NCBI GenBank assembly: GCA_905182165.1
Contig: CAJJAK010000001.1
Span: forward strand, 76,940-140,939
Source: an uncultured Paracoccaceae bacterium
GTDB taxonomy: Bacteria; Pseudomonadota; Alphaproteobacteria; Rhodobacterales; Rhodobacteraceae
Direction of reading: 5' to 3'
Length of the DNA: 64,000 bases
The position numbers and the translations under genes are program-made. Shown here one piece after another: positions 48,925-59,388 of this stretch. The notes beneath the pieces were generated by a model, which worked only from the letters and a program-made list of their open reading frames with translations, ran no database searches and was not told the origin of the DNA. How positions within the stretch are numbered: position 1 is the stretch's first letter; every line of letters begins with the position of its first letter.

Positions 48925-50617
48925 CTAACTTGCAAAAATAACAATTAATGCAATTGCAAAAAGAACGGTGATATTAATAACCATCACACTACTCGGATAA
49001 CCTGTTACTCGTGCACTTTTAGGTCCATGAGTTTCATTTAACTTTCTATATACATATTCTATCAAGTAAGAAATTTTAATTAAAATACTCAGATATAATC
49101 TGCTTATAGCCAGTATTAAAAGCCCTAGCAACGAAGGCATCCATTTACGATAAATGACATCAGTATCAATATTTGTAGAGTCGATTTCTGATGGATGTAA
49201 TCCAAATCGGTACAAAATTCCAAAAGCTAATAGTGCAAAAAATAATAATTGGAGCTGACCAAGGACATGATCAAAAATCGTAAGGTTCATATATTATTTC
49301 ATATGGTAAAATTTGATAAAAAATACTTGGAAACACTCCAATTAAAATACATAATAAAGATGTAATCCCCATTGCAATCAGCATGTGTCTTGGCGCCTCA
49401 GCTGGTCTTTTTCCAGAATCATGTCCAAAAAAAGTGAAAAACGGGATTTTAATGCCTGAATGAGATAAAACCCCTGCAGAAGCAAAAACCAATGCCAACC
49501 AAACAATTCTATGTTCTTCAGCAACAGAACTTAAAGTTAGCGACTTGGTTACAAATCCTGATAAAAGAGGGAAAGCTGAAATAGAGGCCGCGCCAATGAG
49601 GCAAAAAATAGCTGTCAGTGGCATCGTTCGGTATAACCCACCTAATTCTGACGCCTTTGCCGTGCCAGTTCGATATAACACGGCACCTACTGACATAAAT
49701 AGTAAAGCCTTATACAAAATATGGGCAAAAGCATGGCCAGCCATTCCATTTAGCGCAAGTTCTGATCCAATACCTATAGCAACAACCATGAACCCCAACT
49801 GATTATTTAAAGAATAAGATAAGACACGACGCATATCATTTTCAATCTCCGCAAAGAAAATTGGAAATAGTGTCATAATAGTCCCAATATAAATAAGTAT
49901 TTCAGTACCGGCAAACCCACGTGCTAGGGCATAAATTGCCATTTTTGTGGTAAATGCAGACAATATAACCGTACCTGTAATAGTTGCTGCTGGGTAACTA
50001 TCTTGTAACCAATTATGCAATAATGGAAAAGCACACTTCATACCAAAGGAGATGAAAATCAACCAAGTGGCAATCGAACCAAGTTCCATAAGCTCAAAAG
50101 TAAACTATCCCCGTTTCACGATAAAACACAGCAACACCAGCGATTAAGATTACACCAGAACCTATTTGGACAATAAGATAACGCATTCCAGTATGATAGG
50201 CGCCTTCTGTACCCCGCGCCCAAATTAGAAACACCGAAGCTAATGCTGTTCCTTCCCAATAAAAGAATAAACTTATTAGATCCCCTGACAATGCAGCCCC
50301 AATAGCGGAACCAGCATATAAAAGAGCTGCCACTTGCTGAGTTGTATCTCTCAGGTGCTCAAGGCAAATGGTCAAAAGAACTTGAAACAAAATATAATTA
50401 CAAAAATTCAAACAGTTGGATATCCAGGCGTAAACTCCAAATCAAACCCAAAAACCTCATAAGGCCAAAAATTTCCAAACCCTATTAACCATATATGCAA
50501 AACTGCAATAAGTGGTGTCGCTAATAATAAAGCCCCACGCATAATGCCATGAGGAACGCAGACCAAAACACCCGCCATTGCAAAGAAAATAAACGATGTT
50601 GGGATCAGTTCAATCAT
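48925..50617 (-). CDS. Mrp antiporter proton-pumping-type subunit (MnhD/NuoN-like), several frameshifts
   Basis: Four overlapping frames form one gene. From 50617 MIELIPTSFIFFAMAGVLVC, then LRDTTQQVAALLYAGSAIGAA, LFFYWEGTALASVF (conserved Glu helix), MKCAFPLLHNWLQDSYPAATITGT, VILSAFTTKMAIYALARGF (key Lys helix), MRRVLSYSLNNQLGFM, GHAFAHILYKALLFMSVGAVL, LSGFVTKSLT, and a last part with LHPSEIDSTNIDTD and HGPKSARVTGYPSS. Breaks near 50410, 50090 and 49275. Restored length about 560 residues. It is the third antiporter-like subunit of the operon and its last gene. Confidence 0.75.
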
Positions 50618-50948
50618 CTTGATCTACCTGCCCTAAATCATCTGTTGGATATTTTTCAGAATTAACATCTTTCAGAGAATAGTAATCTGGTTTTCGTATA
50701 ATGATTGTTCTTAAAAACATTGCCAAAAATACTACTGCTGTAAACGCAATAAAGCCATACAAGCTATAAAATCCTCTTATATTTTCCACATCAAAATGCC
50801 CATGCTTTGGATAAAGAAAATCAAAACAAAACTGTTCAGCAAACCCAGCCCAATCAATATTTGGGTAGGCAGACAGGTGTGCTACCCACGTTAACCATTG
50901 CCCTAATTTAGGAAATTTTTGATTATTATCATGTTTAGCGTTTTTCAT
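50610..50948 (-). CDS. Small membrane protein of the mrp operon, family not recognised
   Basis: 112 residues from ATG 50948 (MKNAKHDNNQKFPKLGQW). A longer reading from 51053 would run through the end of the preceding gene and is unlikely. An aromatic N-terminal part (WVAHLSAYPNIDWAGFAEQF) is followed by one membrane helix (FIAFTAVVFLAMFLRTIII), then an acidic tail ending DDLGQVDQDD. It overlaps both neighbours, so it must be co-translated with them. I know of no function; it may be an assembly or accessory subunit of the antiporter. Intact. Confidence 0.65.
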   Translation of the reverse strand: MKNAKHDNNQKFPKLGQWLTWVAHLSAYPNIDWAGFAEQFCFDFLYPKHGHFDVENIRGFYSLYGFIAFTAVVFLAMFLRTIIIRKPDYYSLKDVNSEKYPTDDLGQVDQDD

Positions 50949-52420
50949 TATATTGATCCTTGTGCAAAAGGTCTTAAGAAATCTTGGATCAAACCAGCAT
51001 AGAAGAAAAGTAACAGGCAGGTACCCGCCGCGATGGCTGCTGGTAGCCAACACAGCAAGGGCGCTTCATGTATTAACTTTAAATCTAACCCATCTTTCGA
51101 TTTAACAAAAAAGCCACGGCCAACTATCGGAAGCAAATAAGCCACATTTAGTAGTGATGAAATCATAAGAACTGCTATTATAGAAAAATACCCAGTATCA
51201 ACTGCTCCCAATATTAGTAAGAACTTTGGCCAAGAACCTCCAAAAGGAGGCAAGCCAATAATAGAAAAAGAGGCTATTGCAAAAATAATAAATGTGATTG
51301 GCATCTTTCTACCCAAGCCACTTAACTCGCTGACATCAGTTTTTTTAGTTACGACATATATAGCCCCAGCACACATAAAGAGCGCTATTTTCCCAAAAGC
51401 ATGCATCGCAATCTGCATCCCGCCACCCATCGCAGCCATAGGCGTAGCAAGAGCCATGGCCAAAGTGACATAACTCAATTGTGATACCGTAGAGTATGCT
51501 AATCTTTTTTTCAAATTGTTCTGCATTAATGCAAATAAAGATGCCAAAATAATAGAAATCGCTGCTAACCAAATTAACCACTGTGACGCACCAGATTCTG
51601 CGAGGAAATCAATTCCAAAAATATACACACCAACTTTCAACATTGTGAAAACACCTGCCTTAACGACAGCGACGGCATGTAATAATGCTGATACTGGCGT
51701 GGGCGCCACCATAGCTGCTGGCAGCCATCGGTGTAATGGCATTAACGCTGCCTTTCCGATTCCAAATGCATATAATCCAAGTAAAATGGGCAATAAACCC
51801 ACAGCAATTTTGCCATTTAGAATTCCACCAGCAACAAAATCTAAGTGTCCAACCAGTGCGTAAGTCCAAATCAATCCAGTAAGTAAAAAAACGATAGAAG
51901 TACCTAAAAGTATCCCTAGATAAACTCTTGCTCCAGATACGGATAGTGGATCTCCCTTGTGTGCTACTAAGGGGTAAGTTGATAAGGTGAGAATTTCATA
52001 AAAAAGAAATAACGTGAACATATTGGCTGCAAAACAAATTCCCATGACAGCAAAAATAGCTAAACAAAAGAACGCAAAAAATTGAGATTGTCGGGCTTCG
52101 TTATTTCCACGCATGTATCCAATACCATACAGATGTGTGAGCATCCAAAGTCCTGAAGCAACTAAAGCGAAGAGTAATCCAAGTGGCTCTACCTTAAATG
52201 CAATATCTAAATTTGGAAGTACCATAAAAAGAGACAACTCTTCATTTTGAACTCCCCCAGTAAGAATAAAAACAATAAAAACGGAGCCGAATGTAAGAAC
52301 AGATACTAAAAACGTAAACGAGTCTCGAAGATTTATAGAGTTTCTTAAAACTAAATTGCCAAGAATACCCACAAGAGGCATTAGAATTGAACATAATATA
52401 GCAGTTGAAATACCAATCAC
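50948..52420 (-). CDS. Mrp antiporter subunit, NuoL/MnhA-like proton channel protein
   Basis: 490 residues, about fourteen helices. LFYEILTLSTYPLVAHKG (conserved Glu), LMPLHRWLPAAMVAPTPVSALLHAVAVVKAGV (the Lys helix, with the PTPVSALLHA motif shared by NuoL and MrpA), NLKKRLAYSTVSQLSYV, HAFGKIALFMCAGAIYV and LPPFGGSWPKF. It corresponds to the N-terminal domain of MrpA, but without the C-terminal DUF4040-type domain, which is a separate gene at 54836. Overlaps its neighbours by a few bases. Intact. Confidence 0.82.
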   Translation of the reverse strand: MIGISTAILCSILMPLVGILGNLVLRNSINLRDSFTFLVSVLTFGSVFIVFILTGGVQNEELSLFMVLPNLDIAFKVEPLGLLFALVASGLWMLTHLYGIGYMRGNNEARQSQFFAFFCLAIFAVMGICFAANMFTLFLFYEILTLSTYPLVAHKGDPLSVSGARVYLGILLGTSIVFLLTGLIWTYALVGHLDFVAGGILNGKIAVGLLPILLGLYAFGIGKAALMPLHRWLPAAMVAPTPVSALLHAVAVVKAGVFTMLKVGVYIFGIDFLAESGASQWLIWLAAISIILASLFALMQNNLKKRLAYSTVSQLSYVTLAMALATPMAAMGGGMQIAMHAFGKIALFMCAGAIYVVTKKTDVSELSGLGRKMPITFIIFAIASFSIIGLPPFGGSWPKFLLILGAVDTGYFSIIAVLMISSLLNVAYLLPIVGRGFFVKSKDGLDLKLIHEAPLLCWLPAAIAAGTCLLLFFYAGLIQDFLRPFAQGSI

Positions 52421-53962
52421 GATCCATCTCCTAAAGTAGTTTGAAGAACGCTATTTGGTAAACTCAACAAATTTTCTGCCGCAGTCTGAGCTGTACCTAA
52501 CGTAAGATCAGTAAAAATTCCAAAAAACAAACAGGCAAAAGCTAATATCCACATTGGAATAAGCATTGAAGCTGACGCTTCTGTTTTCATCCCCATCTTA
52601 TTATTTGGTGCAATATACAGTATTTCAATAAACCTCCAAACATAAACAACAGAAAGCAGTGAGGACACAACAATGAGCAAAGAAATTTGCCACCACCCAT
52701 TTGCAAATGCAGCTTGTATCAAAAGCCATTTTGAAATAAATCCTGCAGTACCTGGAACCCCAATTAGGCTTAGTCCTCCAACTACCATCGCCGCTGCAGT
52801 CAAGGGCATAGACCTACCTAATCCAGCAATGTTTTCATAAGATACTTTCCCTACTTTAAGGGCTAAAATACCAGCACCCATAAATAACAAAGCCTTAGTT
52901 ATTCCATGATTAAACATATGTACTAGGGTTGCTGTTAATCCCATTGAGTTCATTAACGATGCACCCAAAAGCAGATATCCAATTTGTCCAATAGATGAAT
53001 ATGCAAGCATGCGCTTTAAATTAGTTTGGAATATAGCAACAATTGGTGGCTGAAATATCCGCTCGCAAGAGGCATAAAAATTATTAAAATTGTATTTTCT
53101 TCAAATGCAAAACTTGGATGGTAAATCGAAAATAGAAATTTCAATAAAACATACATTGACGCCTTTGTAGCCGTTGCTGACAGAAAAACTGTAACTGCTG
53201 ATGGAGCAAATGTATAAGCCTTGGGCAACCAAAGATGTAACGGCATTATTGCGATTTTCAATCCCAAACCAATTACAATAAATCCAAAACCAGCTCGAAT
53301 AGTTCTGTTGAGGCCTTGGCTAGAAATTCTTTCAGCGAGATCCACTAAGTTGAGTGTCCCAGTTGCCATATACAAAAATCCAATACCTATGACAAAGAAT
53401 GTTGCACCGATTGTTCCAAGAATAAGATAATCATAAGCAGCAGTTAAAGCACGCTTGTCTTTATATGCACCCATCGCAACAAGAACATATGTTGCCAACG
53501 ATGATATTTCTAAAAATACAAAAATATTAAATGCATCACCAGTAATTACAATTCCCATAAGCCCCGTAAAACAAAGCATATAACAAGCGTAAAATAAGGT
53601 ATGATGCTTGGGGTTAATCTCACTGTTTACAGATTTATAGGCGTAAGGAAGAACTACCGTTCCAATTGATGAAATCAATAATAAAAACTTGCATTAGTTG
53701 CATCAATTCTATATTCAATCCCAATAGGAGGAGCCCAACCACCAATATGATATGAGATCACACCACCACTCTTTAAATGTAAGGTTAATAAAATTGAAAT
53801 AAACAAACTTATGCCAGTTGCAATAAAAGAAAGTAACCAAGCCAACTGCTTATTTCCCAAAAGTAATATTAATGGTGCAGCAATAAATGGTATAACAATT
53901 AACCAAATTGGTAATTGCTCTTGTAAACTCAATGCCACGTGATTTGCATGCTCTATTGCCAT
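52417..53962 (-). CDS. mnhD: Mrp antiporter subunit D, two frameshifts
   Basis: Starts MAIEHANHVALSLQEQLPIW and continues WLIVIPFIAAPLILLLGNK and GGWAPPIGIEYRIDATNA. After a slip in a T-run near 53680 it reads LFYACYMLCFTGLMGIVITG, FVFLEISSLATYVLVA (Glu helix) and MPLHLWLPKAYTFAPSAVT. After a second break near 53025 it ends MLAYSSIGQIGYLLLG, HGITKALLFMGAGIL, GVPGTAGFISKWLL. About 515 residues after repair, the usual size. Both breaks are one-base, in or near homopolymers. Coupled to mnhC by a 1-base overlap. Confidence 0.85.
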
Positions 53963-54391
53963 TACACTAACCAAGGCTCCTGATCTTCATACTCTTTTGC
54001 TGCAATAGCTTGCTCCGCATCGACTATCTCATCTTCCTCAATTGTTCCATAATCCTCTCGAATTCGAACAACCAATGCCAAGCCAAGTGAAGTAGTAGCA
54101 ACGCCAACAACAATTGCCGTCAGTATCAATACATGGGGCAACGGGTTAGAGTAGAGGATTTCTGAATCTAATTTAATGTGCCCAGTAGCATCATAAGGAA
54201 ATATTGGCGCAGTACCTCCAGTTACCTTTCCAATGGAAATATACATCATGAAAACTGATACTTGGAAAAACATTTAAACCAACAATTTTTTTTAACAGAT
54301 TTCCCTTAGCAATAACGATGTAGAGCCCAGTAAGCATTAACACGATAAAAAGCCAATAATTCACATGCCCTAAAATAAATTCCCAGGTCAT
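53962..54391 (-). CDS. mnhC: Mrp antiporter subunit C, one frameshift
   Basis: NuoK-like three-helix protein. MTWEFILGHVNYWLFIVLML, TGLYIVIAKGNLLKKIVGLNVF, then after a one-base slip in a T-run near 54272 QVSVFMMYISIGKVTGGTAP, LPHVLILTAIVVGVATTSLGLALVVRI and an acidic tail. About 142 residues after repair. Starts one base after the mnhB stop region. Confidence 0.85.
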
Positions 54392-54392
54392 A

Positions 54393-54839
54393 CTACCAAT
54401 CCTCATCTGAAATATGAGGAGTTCGTGAGGCAAAAGCATAATAAATAGATACTATAACCCCAGAGACAGTTACCCCAACGCCTAGCTCAACCAGCCAGAT
54501 ACCCCAATGTTGACCATGGCTCGGATGCTCAGGATCAAAGACTGTATAGTCTAAGAATGTGTAGCCATAAAACAAGGATACGATACCTGTCCCAGCATAA
54601 ATTAATACTCCCAAGGCCATTAATTTATGCGCCAACCATTCTGGGAATACTTGTTTTACCTTCGATAAGCCAAAAACCACACCATAAAGAATAAAAGCAA
54701 CGGCCATAATAACGCCAGCTTGAAACCCACCACCAGGAGAAAAATCACCGTGAAATTGAACATAAAATGCGAATAGAATTATAGTTCCCACTACAATTTT
54801 TGTAACAACCCTTAAAATCAAATGATGTTCATGCATCAT
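54393..54839 (-). CDS. mnhB: Mrp antiporter subunit B
   Basis: 148 residues, four helices, with the MnhB hallmark FYVQFHGDFSPGGGFQAGVIMA, then KLMALGVLIYAGTGIVSLFYG and WGIWLVELGVGVTVSGVIVSI. The ATG overlaps the upstream stop by 4 bases. Intact. Confidence 0.9.
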   Translation of the reverse strand: MMHEHHLILRVVTKIVVGTIILFAFYVQFHGDFSPGGGFQAGVIMAVAFILYGVVFGLSKVKQVFPEWLAHKLMALGVLIYAGTGIVSLFYGYTFLDYTVFDPEHPSHGQHWGIWLVELGVGVTVSGVIVSIYYAFASRTPHISDEDW

Positions 54840-55390
54840 GTTTCTTCTTTATCCTCGCGTCTTCTACGAGCTAAGCCACTTAACAATACTAAAACACCAA
54901 TCCCAGCTGTAAATACAACTGCTGTTTCACCCAGTGTATCAAACCCACGGTAGCTTGCCAAAATTCCAGTCACCATATTTGGCACGTCAATATCTGTAGC
55001 ACTATTTTGAATGTAATAGGCCGCCACATGTGTATTTGCAGGACTATTTAGATCACCAAAATTAGGCATATCCATTGTTCCGTAAACCAATGCAATTCCA
55101 ATAAGAACTATGATAATAACAGGAAATAATTGAAATTTCTTTGCTTTTTTCTGCGTTCTTGCTGTTAGTGCAATAGTTCCAAGCATTAAAACAGTTGTTA
55201 TGCCAGCACCAACTGCAGCTTCGGTGAAAGCGACATCTACCGCGTCCATAACAATAAAAAGAAGTGCTGATAAAAAACTAAAAACGCCCGACAGCATAAC
55301 TACTGCAAATAATTTATCCATTCGGATAATTGCAAATGCTGTTACAACCAGCATTATAAAAAGAATAATATTGATTGAGGTATCAATCAT
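54836..55390 (-). CDS. DUF4040 protein, MrpA C-terminal/MrpB N-terminal equivalent
   Basis: 184 residues from ATG 55390 (MIDTSINIILFIMLVVTAFA). FAVVMLSGVFSFLSALLFIVMDAVDVAFTEAAVGAG is the DUF4040 (MbhD-like) motif with the conserved Asp and Glu. ILASYRGFDTLGETAVVFTAGIGVLVLLSGL matches the MbhE-like segment. In two-domain MrpA proteins this part is fused to a NuoL-like domain; here it is free-standing, as in group 2 Mrp systems. Overlaps mnhG. Intact. Confidence 0.85.
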   Translation of the reverse strand: MIDTSINIILFIMLVVTAFAIIRMDKLFAVVMLSGVFSFLSALLFIVMDAVDVAFTEAAVGAGITTVLMLGTIALTARTQKKAKKFQLFPVIIIVLIGIALVYGTMDMPNFGDLNSPANTHVAAYYIQNSATDIDVPNMVTGILASYRGFDTLGETAVVFTAGIGVLVLLSGLARRRREDKEET

Positions 55391-55710
55391 TGGATACCTC
55401 ATCAGTTTTCACATCTGACTTAGGCTTCATACCCGAAACTAAGGCAGCACTTGCAACAGCGTGAGTTGCTGTAGGCCCAGTTAAAAAGAGAAAAACTATC
55501 AATAAAATTAACTTAACGGTTATTAACGATAGGCCTGAATGAACGCAAAGACCGGCAATCAATAATATCATCCCCGCACTTTCCACAACTGAAGCTGCAT
55601 GCAAGCGTGACCAAAATTCTGGTAAATTTAAAACAAGCTCATGGTATAAAAATACATCCAGAGCCCATTAAGCACCAACTCAGCACATAATATATTAATT
55701 CTATGTTCAT
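55383..55710 (-). CDS. mnhG: Mrp antiporter subunit G, one frameshift
   Basis: From ATG 55710 (MNIELIYYVLSWCLMGSGCI) behind AAAAGG, with a frame change near 55645, then LNLPEFWSRLHAASVVESAG, the conserved LRLPDxxTRxHAA-type motif, and LITVKLILLIVFLFLTGPTATHAVASAAL. About 108 residues. The ATG overlaps the mnhF stop. Small three-helix subunit. Confidence 0.82.
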
Positions 55711-55992
55711 CCTTTTGGCTCCCGCTCCCTAAAAGGAGTGTCACCTATAGATCTATATCTAAAGAATTTTAATACAGTGATGGTACCCACAAAATTAATT
55801 AATGCGTATAAAAGTGCAATATCTTCATCTAACTTATTCACTTAAAAACCCAATTACTTCAATAAACAACACTGTCTGAGTACCAAATACATTTGATGCC
55901 AAAACACGATCGTATAATGTTGGCCCAAGATATAATCGAAACAAAACTAATATCATTGAAATAATTAAAGCTATAGCGGCTATTAAAAACAT
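55707..55992 (-). CDS. mnhF: Mrp antiporter subunit F, one frameshift
   Basis: Read from ATG 55992: MFLIAAIALIISMILVLFRL, YLGPTLYDRVLASNVFGTQT (typical MnhF), VLFIEVIGFLSE, then after a frame change near 55845 EDIALLYALINFVGTITVLK and FFRYRSIGDTPF. About 94 residues. Neither half is long enough to stand out as an open frame, but the sequence is unmistakable. Overlaps mnhE (TGATG) and mnhG (ATGA). Confidence 0.85.
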
Positions 55993-56520
55993 CACGCAGC
56001 ACTTTCTATGTTTGAAACACGCGCATCCATATCAGCCAAAGAATCCAAATCATCATCTGAATATGATAAGGAATGTACCCAAATTTCGTCACCTTCATGT
56101 TCAACTGAAATTGTACCAGGCGTTAAGGTATGAATTAGCAAAAGTCGTTTTGCCAACCTCTGTTTCATGAGTGCAAGGGACCTTAAAAAAATGCTGTTTT
56201 ATATTTGGGCGTAATCCTAAAATAGTTTTGGTTACAGCCCAATTTGACTTAGCAATTGCAACCAGTAACCAACAAAAATAACCTAAAGTCTTTATGATAT
56301 TTAATCTGATTTCCAATCTATCTGCATCAGCGGCATCGTCCATTCGGCGGACTACAAATACTGAAAAGGCTGCGGCAGCCAAACCAATTCCAATCATGAA
56401 GCCTTGATTAATGCCAGACATAAGCAACCAAAGACAAAAAAGTACGATTATGGTTATGATTGTTCTAAACAAATGCCACTCGCTTCCTTTTTTTACCCAA
56501 CAAATCCACATCGGACGCAT
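55992..56520 (-). CDS. mnhE: Mrp antiporter subunit E, one frameshift
   Basis: First gene of the operon. Two or three helices: IITIIVLFCLWLLMSGINQG, MIGIGLAAAAFSVFVVRRMDD, TLGYFCWLLVAIAKSNWAVTK. After a slip near 56160 it reads LAKRLLLIHTLTPGTISVEH, EGDEIWVHSLSYSDDDL and an Asp-rich end, matching the MnhE domain NSxTLTPGTxSV. About 175 residues. The start may be the ATG at 56520 or a TTG nearer the first helix. Confidence 0.82.
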
Positions 56521-56849
56521 GTCCTATACAAGATGTGGACATTTTAAAGATATTTTTCAAGAGAATACAGACTTATTCCCATCGAAATTTTGAATTATTC
56601 GCTGAAATATCACAAATAATAAAATTTCAATTAATTTATGGCAATACGACGCGTTTAAACAATATCCACTGGTGTGAAATCCGCCTCAGAAAGCACAGAT
56701 ACATCTAATCTAAAATATGAATATCTATTCTAAAGCTCTTTACTCACTTATCACACCATTAAAATATTTTAAAAATCCAAGAATTAAATTTGTAATTAAT
56801 TATGAACAACAGTATATGCATTATCAAAATATAAGTGACTGTAGGCATA
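56521..56849. other. Gene-free stretch between mnhE and kdsA
   Basis: 329 bases, AT-rich, between two divergent genes. I see no open frame with recognisable content, no tRNA and no strong hairpin. It must hold the promoters of the mrp operon and of kdsA, but no box pair stood out enough to name. Confidence 0.5.
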
Positions 56850-57686
56850 ATGAGTTTTGAAATTGGAAACTATGATATTGGCAATAATTTGCCATTAAAT
56901 ATTATTGCAGGTCCTTGTCAGTTGGAGAGCTCTGAGCATTCCCTAATGATTGCCCAATTCATGGCAGAAGCATGCGCCAAAGTTGGTGCTGGATATATTT
57001 TTAAAGGATCATTTGATAAAGCCAATCGAACATCAGTTTCGGGAAAACGCGGTGTAGGCATTGCTGAAGGTCTAAAAATAATGGAGGCAGTAAAGCAATC
57101 TGTTGGCTGCCCTGTAATTACCGATGTACACGATGCTAATCAATGTGCTGAAGTTGCGACTGTTGTGGATATCTTGCAAATTCCCGCATTTCTATGTCGT
57201 CAAACCGACTTATTGATTGCCGCAGCAAAAACAGGTGCCGCAATTAACGCCAAAAAAGGGCAGTTTCTGGCGCCATGGGAAATGCCCAATGTAGCTGAAA
57301 AACTGGCTTCAACAGGAAACAAAAGAATAATGTTGTGTGAGAGAGGTACAAGCTTTGGCTACAATACTTTAGTTACCGATATGCGCGGTATTCCCGAAAT
57401 GATAAAAACTGGTTATCCAATAATAATGGATGCTACGCACTCGGTACAGCAGCCAGGTGGAAAAGGTAAATCTTCTGGCGGGCAACGGGAATTTGCGCCT
57501 TTAATGGCGCGCGTAGCCGTAAGCATTGGCATTGCGGGTGTGTTTTTAGAAACGCACGAAAATCCAGACAGTGCGCCATCAGACGGACCCAATATGATTA
57601 AACTAGATCAAATGCCAGATATTCTTGAGAATCTAATGAAGTTTGACCAACTTGCTAAAGAAAATCCGTTTCGCCTAAGTGATTAA
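56850..57686 (+). CDS. kdsA: 3-deoxy-8-phosphooctulonate synthase
   Basis: 278 residues. Makes KDO-8-phosphate from arabinose-5-phosphate and PEP for lipopolysaccharide. IIAGPCQLESSEHS, FKGSFDKANRTSVSGKRGVG, ITDVHDANQCAEVA, DILQIPAFLCRQTDLL, KKGQFLAPWEM, CERGTSFGYNTLVTDMRG and MDATHSVQQPGG are all as in KdsA. ATG at 56850; a GTG at 56835 in frame would add five residues. Intact. Confidence 0.95.
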   Translation: MSFEIGNYDIGNNLPLNIIAGPCQLESSEHSLMIAQFMAEACAKVGAGYIFKGSFDKANRTSVSGKRGVGIAEGLKIMEAVKQSVGCPVITDVHDANQCAEVATVVDILQIPAFLCRQTDLLIAAAKTGAAINAKKGQFLAPWEMPNVAEKLASTGNKRIMLCERGTSFGYNTLVTDMRGIPEMIKTGYPIIMDATHSVQQPGGKGKSSGGQREFAPLMARVAVSIGIAGVFLETHENPDSAPSDGPNMIKLDQMPDILENLMKFDQLAKENPFRLSD

Positions 57687-57756
57687 AATTGATAATAAAC
57701 TAGTGTCGTTATCCTAAAAAGATATTCACAAAATATTAGATGGAAGAGTTTTGCTA

Positions 57757-59388
57757 ATGGAGAAATATGATTACATAATTATTGGCGCAGGTTCCGCAGG
57801 GTGCGTGCTTGCAAATAAACTTGGTGAAGATACAAAAAATAAAATCTTAGTTTTAGAGGCGGGTCCAATGGATTACAATTTGATGATCCATATACCTGCT
57901 GGTGTTTATAAAGCTTACCGAAACCCAAAGATTAACTGGAATTATTCAACCGAGAATGAACCAGAGCTTTTTGATCGAAATGTTCCAATGCCTCGAGGTA
58001 AAGTTGTTGGAGGCTCTTCGTCTATTAACTCAATGGTTTATATGCGAGGTCATCCATTAGATTATGATCGCTGGCAAACTGAATGTGGATTAAAGGATTG
58101 GTCTTATGATCAATGCTTACCATATTTTAAAGAAGGTGAGAATTCAGATCGTGGTGAAGATCAGTGGCGAGGCGGAAATGGTTATCTTGGTGTAACAAAA
58201 GGTTCATTTCAAAATCCATTATTTGATGCTCTTGAAGAAGCTGGTACACAATCAGGGCAAGGTCACTCTGAAGATCTAAATGGCTTTAATCCAGAAGGAA
58301 CAGCTAGGCTTGATGCAACACGAAAAAATGGAAGACGGTGTAGCGCAGCAGTTGCACATTTAAGGCCTGCACTTGCTCGTGGAAATATAACACTAATCAC
58401 GAAAGCACAGGTAGAGAAAATCAATATAAGCGGAAATTCAGCGACAGGTATTTCTTATAGGCACAAAAATAAAGTTCACTCAGCTGAAGCCAATAAGGAA
58501 GTAATATTATCAGGTGGAGCAATAAATTCTCCGCATCTATTGATGCTATCCGGAATAGGTCCAACAGATCATTTAAAAGAGCATGGAATAGAAATTCATG
58601 CAGATCTTCCAGGTGTTGGACAAAACCTGCAAGACCACGCAACTGTGATACTTCAGTATGCATGTAAAAAAAGTTTTCCAATACACAAGGTAGACCAGCC
58701 TCATCGTAAATTAGCAACGGGGATTCAATGGGTCTTTACGCGCACGGGAATGGCAACCTCAAATATCTGGGAAGCAGGTGGTTTAATCAAAAGTGATGTA
58801 AATGCCGAATATCCTGATATTCAATATCACTTTGGCCCTGTCGGTTTTGAAATAAACGGAACTAAGATCTCGTTACTACAAGCGTTTGCTATTCATGTAG
58901 ATCAACTGCGTCCTCGCAGCAGAGGGCAAGTGATATTAAAGTCAGGCAACCCTCACGATAAACCATTAATGATATTTAACTACCTACAAGACCCACAAGA
59001 TCTGAAAGAAATAATAAATGGATTTAAGAAGGCGCGCCAACTAATAGCACAACCGGCCTTTGATGAATTTAGAGGGGTAGAGCTGAAGCCTGGGCCAGAT
59101 GTAAAATCAGACGCTGAAATTGAAAAATGGGTTAGAAATGCTGCGGAAACAGATTATCACCCAAGCTGCACTTGCTCAATGGGACAAGGTGAAATGGCAG
59201 TTGTAGACGATCAACTTAAGGTTCATGGAATAGAAAAACTTCGCGTAGTAGATGCCTCAGTTATGCCTCAAATAGTTTCAGGAAACTTAAATGCTCCGAC
59301 ACAAATGATAGCAGCACGCGCAGCAGATATGATTTTAGGCAAATCACAACTAAACCCTATAAAAGCAAATTTTGCGTTTGAAAGTTAA
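57757..59388 (+). CDS. GMC-family FAD oxidoreductase (alcohol/choline dehydrogenase type)
   Basis: 543 residues. [123 protein letters not shown] (catalytic His) and NLNAPTQMIAARAAD. Relative of the enzyme at 13002-14662 but clearly distinct, lacking that one's [12 protein letters not shown] stretch (here YHFGPVGFEINGTK). It oxidises some alcohol and is probably coupled to a quinone or cytochrome; substrate unknown. Its end overlaps the stop of the opposite gene. Intact. Confidence 0.8.
   Translation: MEKYDYIIIGAGSAGCVLANKLGEDTKNKILVLEAGPMDYNLMIHIPAGVYKAYRNPKINWNYSTENEPELFDRNVPMPRGKVVGGSSSINSMVYMRGHPLDYDRWQTECGLKDWSYDQCLPYFKEGENSDRGEDQWRGGNGYLGVTKGSFQNPLFDALEEAGTQSGQGHSEDLNGFNPEGTARLDATRKNGRRCSAAVAHLRPALARGNITLITKAQVEKINISGNSATGISYRHKNKVHSAEANKEVILSGGAINSPHLLMLSGIGPTDHLKEHGIEIHADLPGVGQNLQDHATVILQYACKKSFPIHKVDQPHRKLATGIQWVFTRTGMATSNIWEAGGLIKSDVNAEYPDIQYHFGPVGFEINGTKISLLQAFAIHVDQLRPRSRGQVILKSGNPHDKPLMIFNYLQDPQDLKEIINGFKKARQLIAQPAFDEFRGVELKPGPDVKSDAEIEKWVRNAAETDYHPSCTCSMGQGEMAVVDDQLKVHGIEKLRVVDASVMPQIVSGNLNAPTQMIAARAADMILGKSQLNPIKANFAFES

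Noticed and set aside
50948..51053. Longer version of the small mrp-operon protein starting at 51053
   Set aside because: The extra 35 residues come from the coding end of the upstream gene read in another frame. The ATG at 50948 touches that gene's stop and is the natural start.
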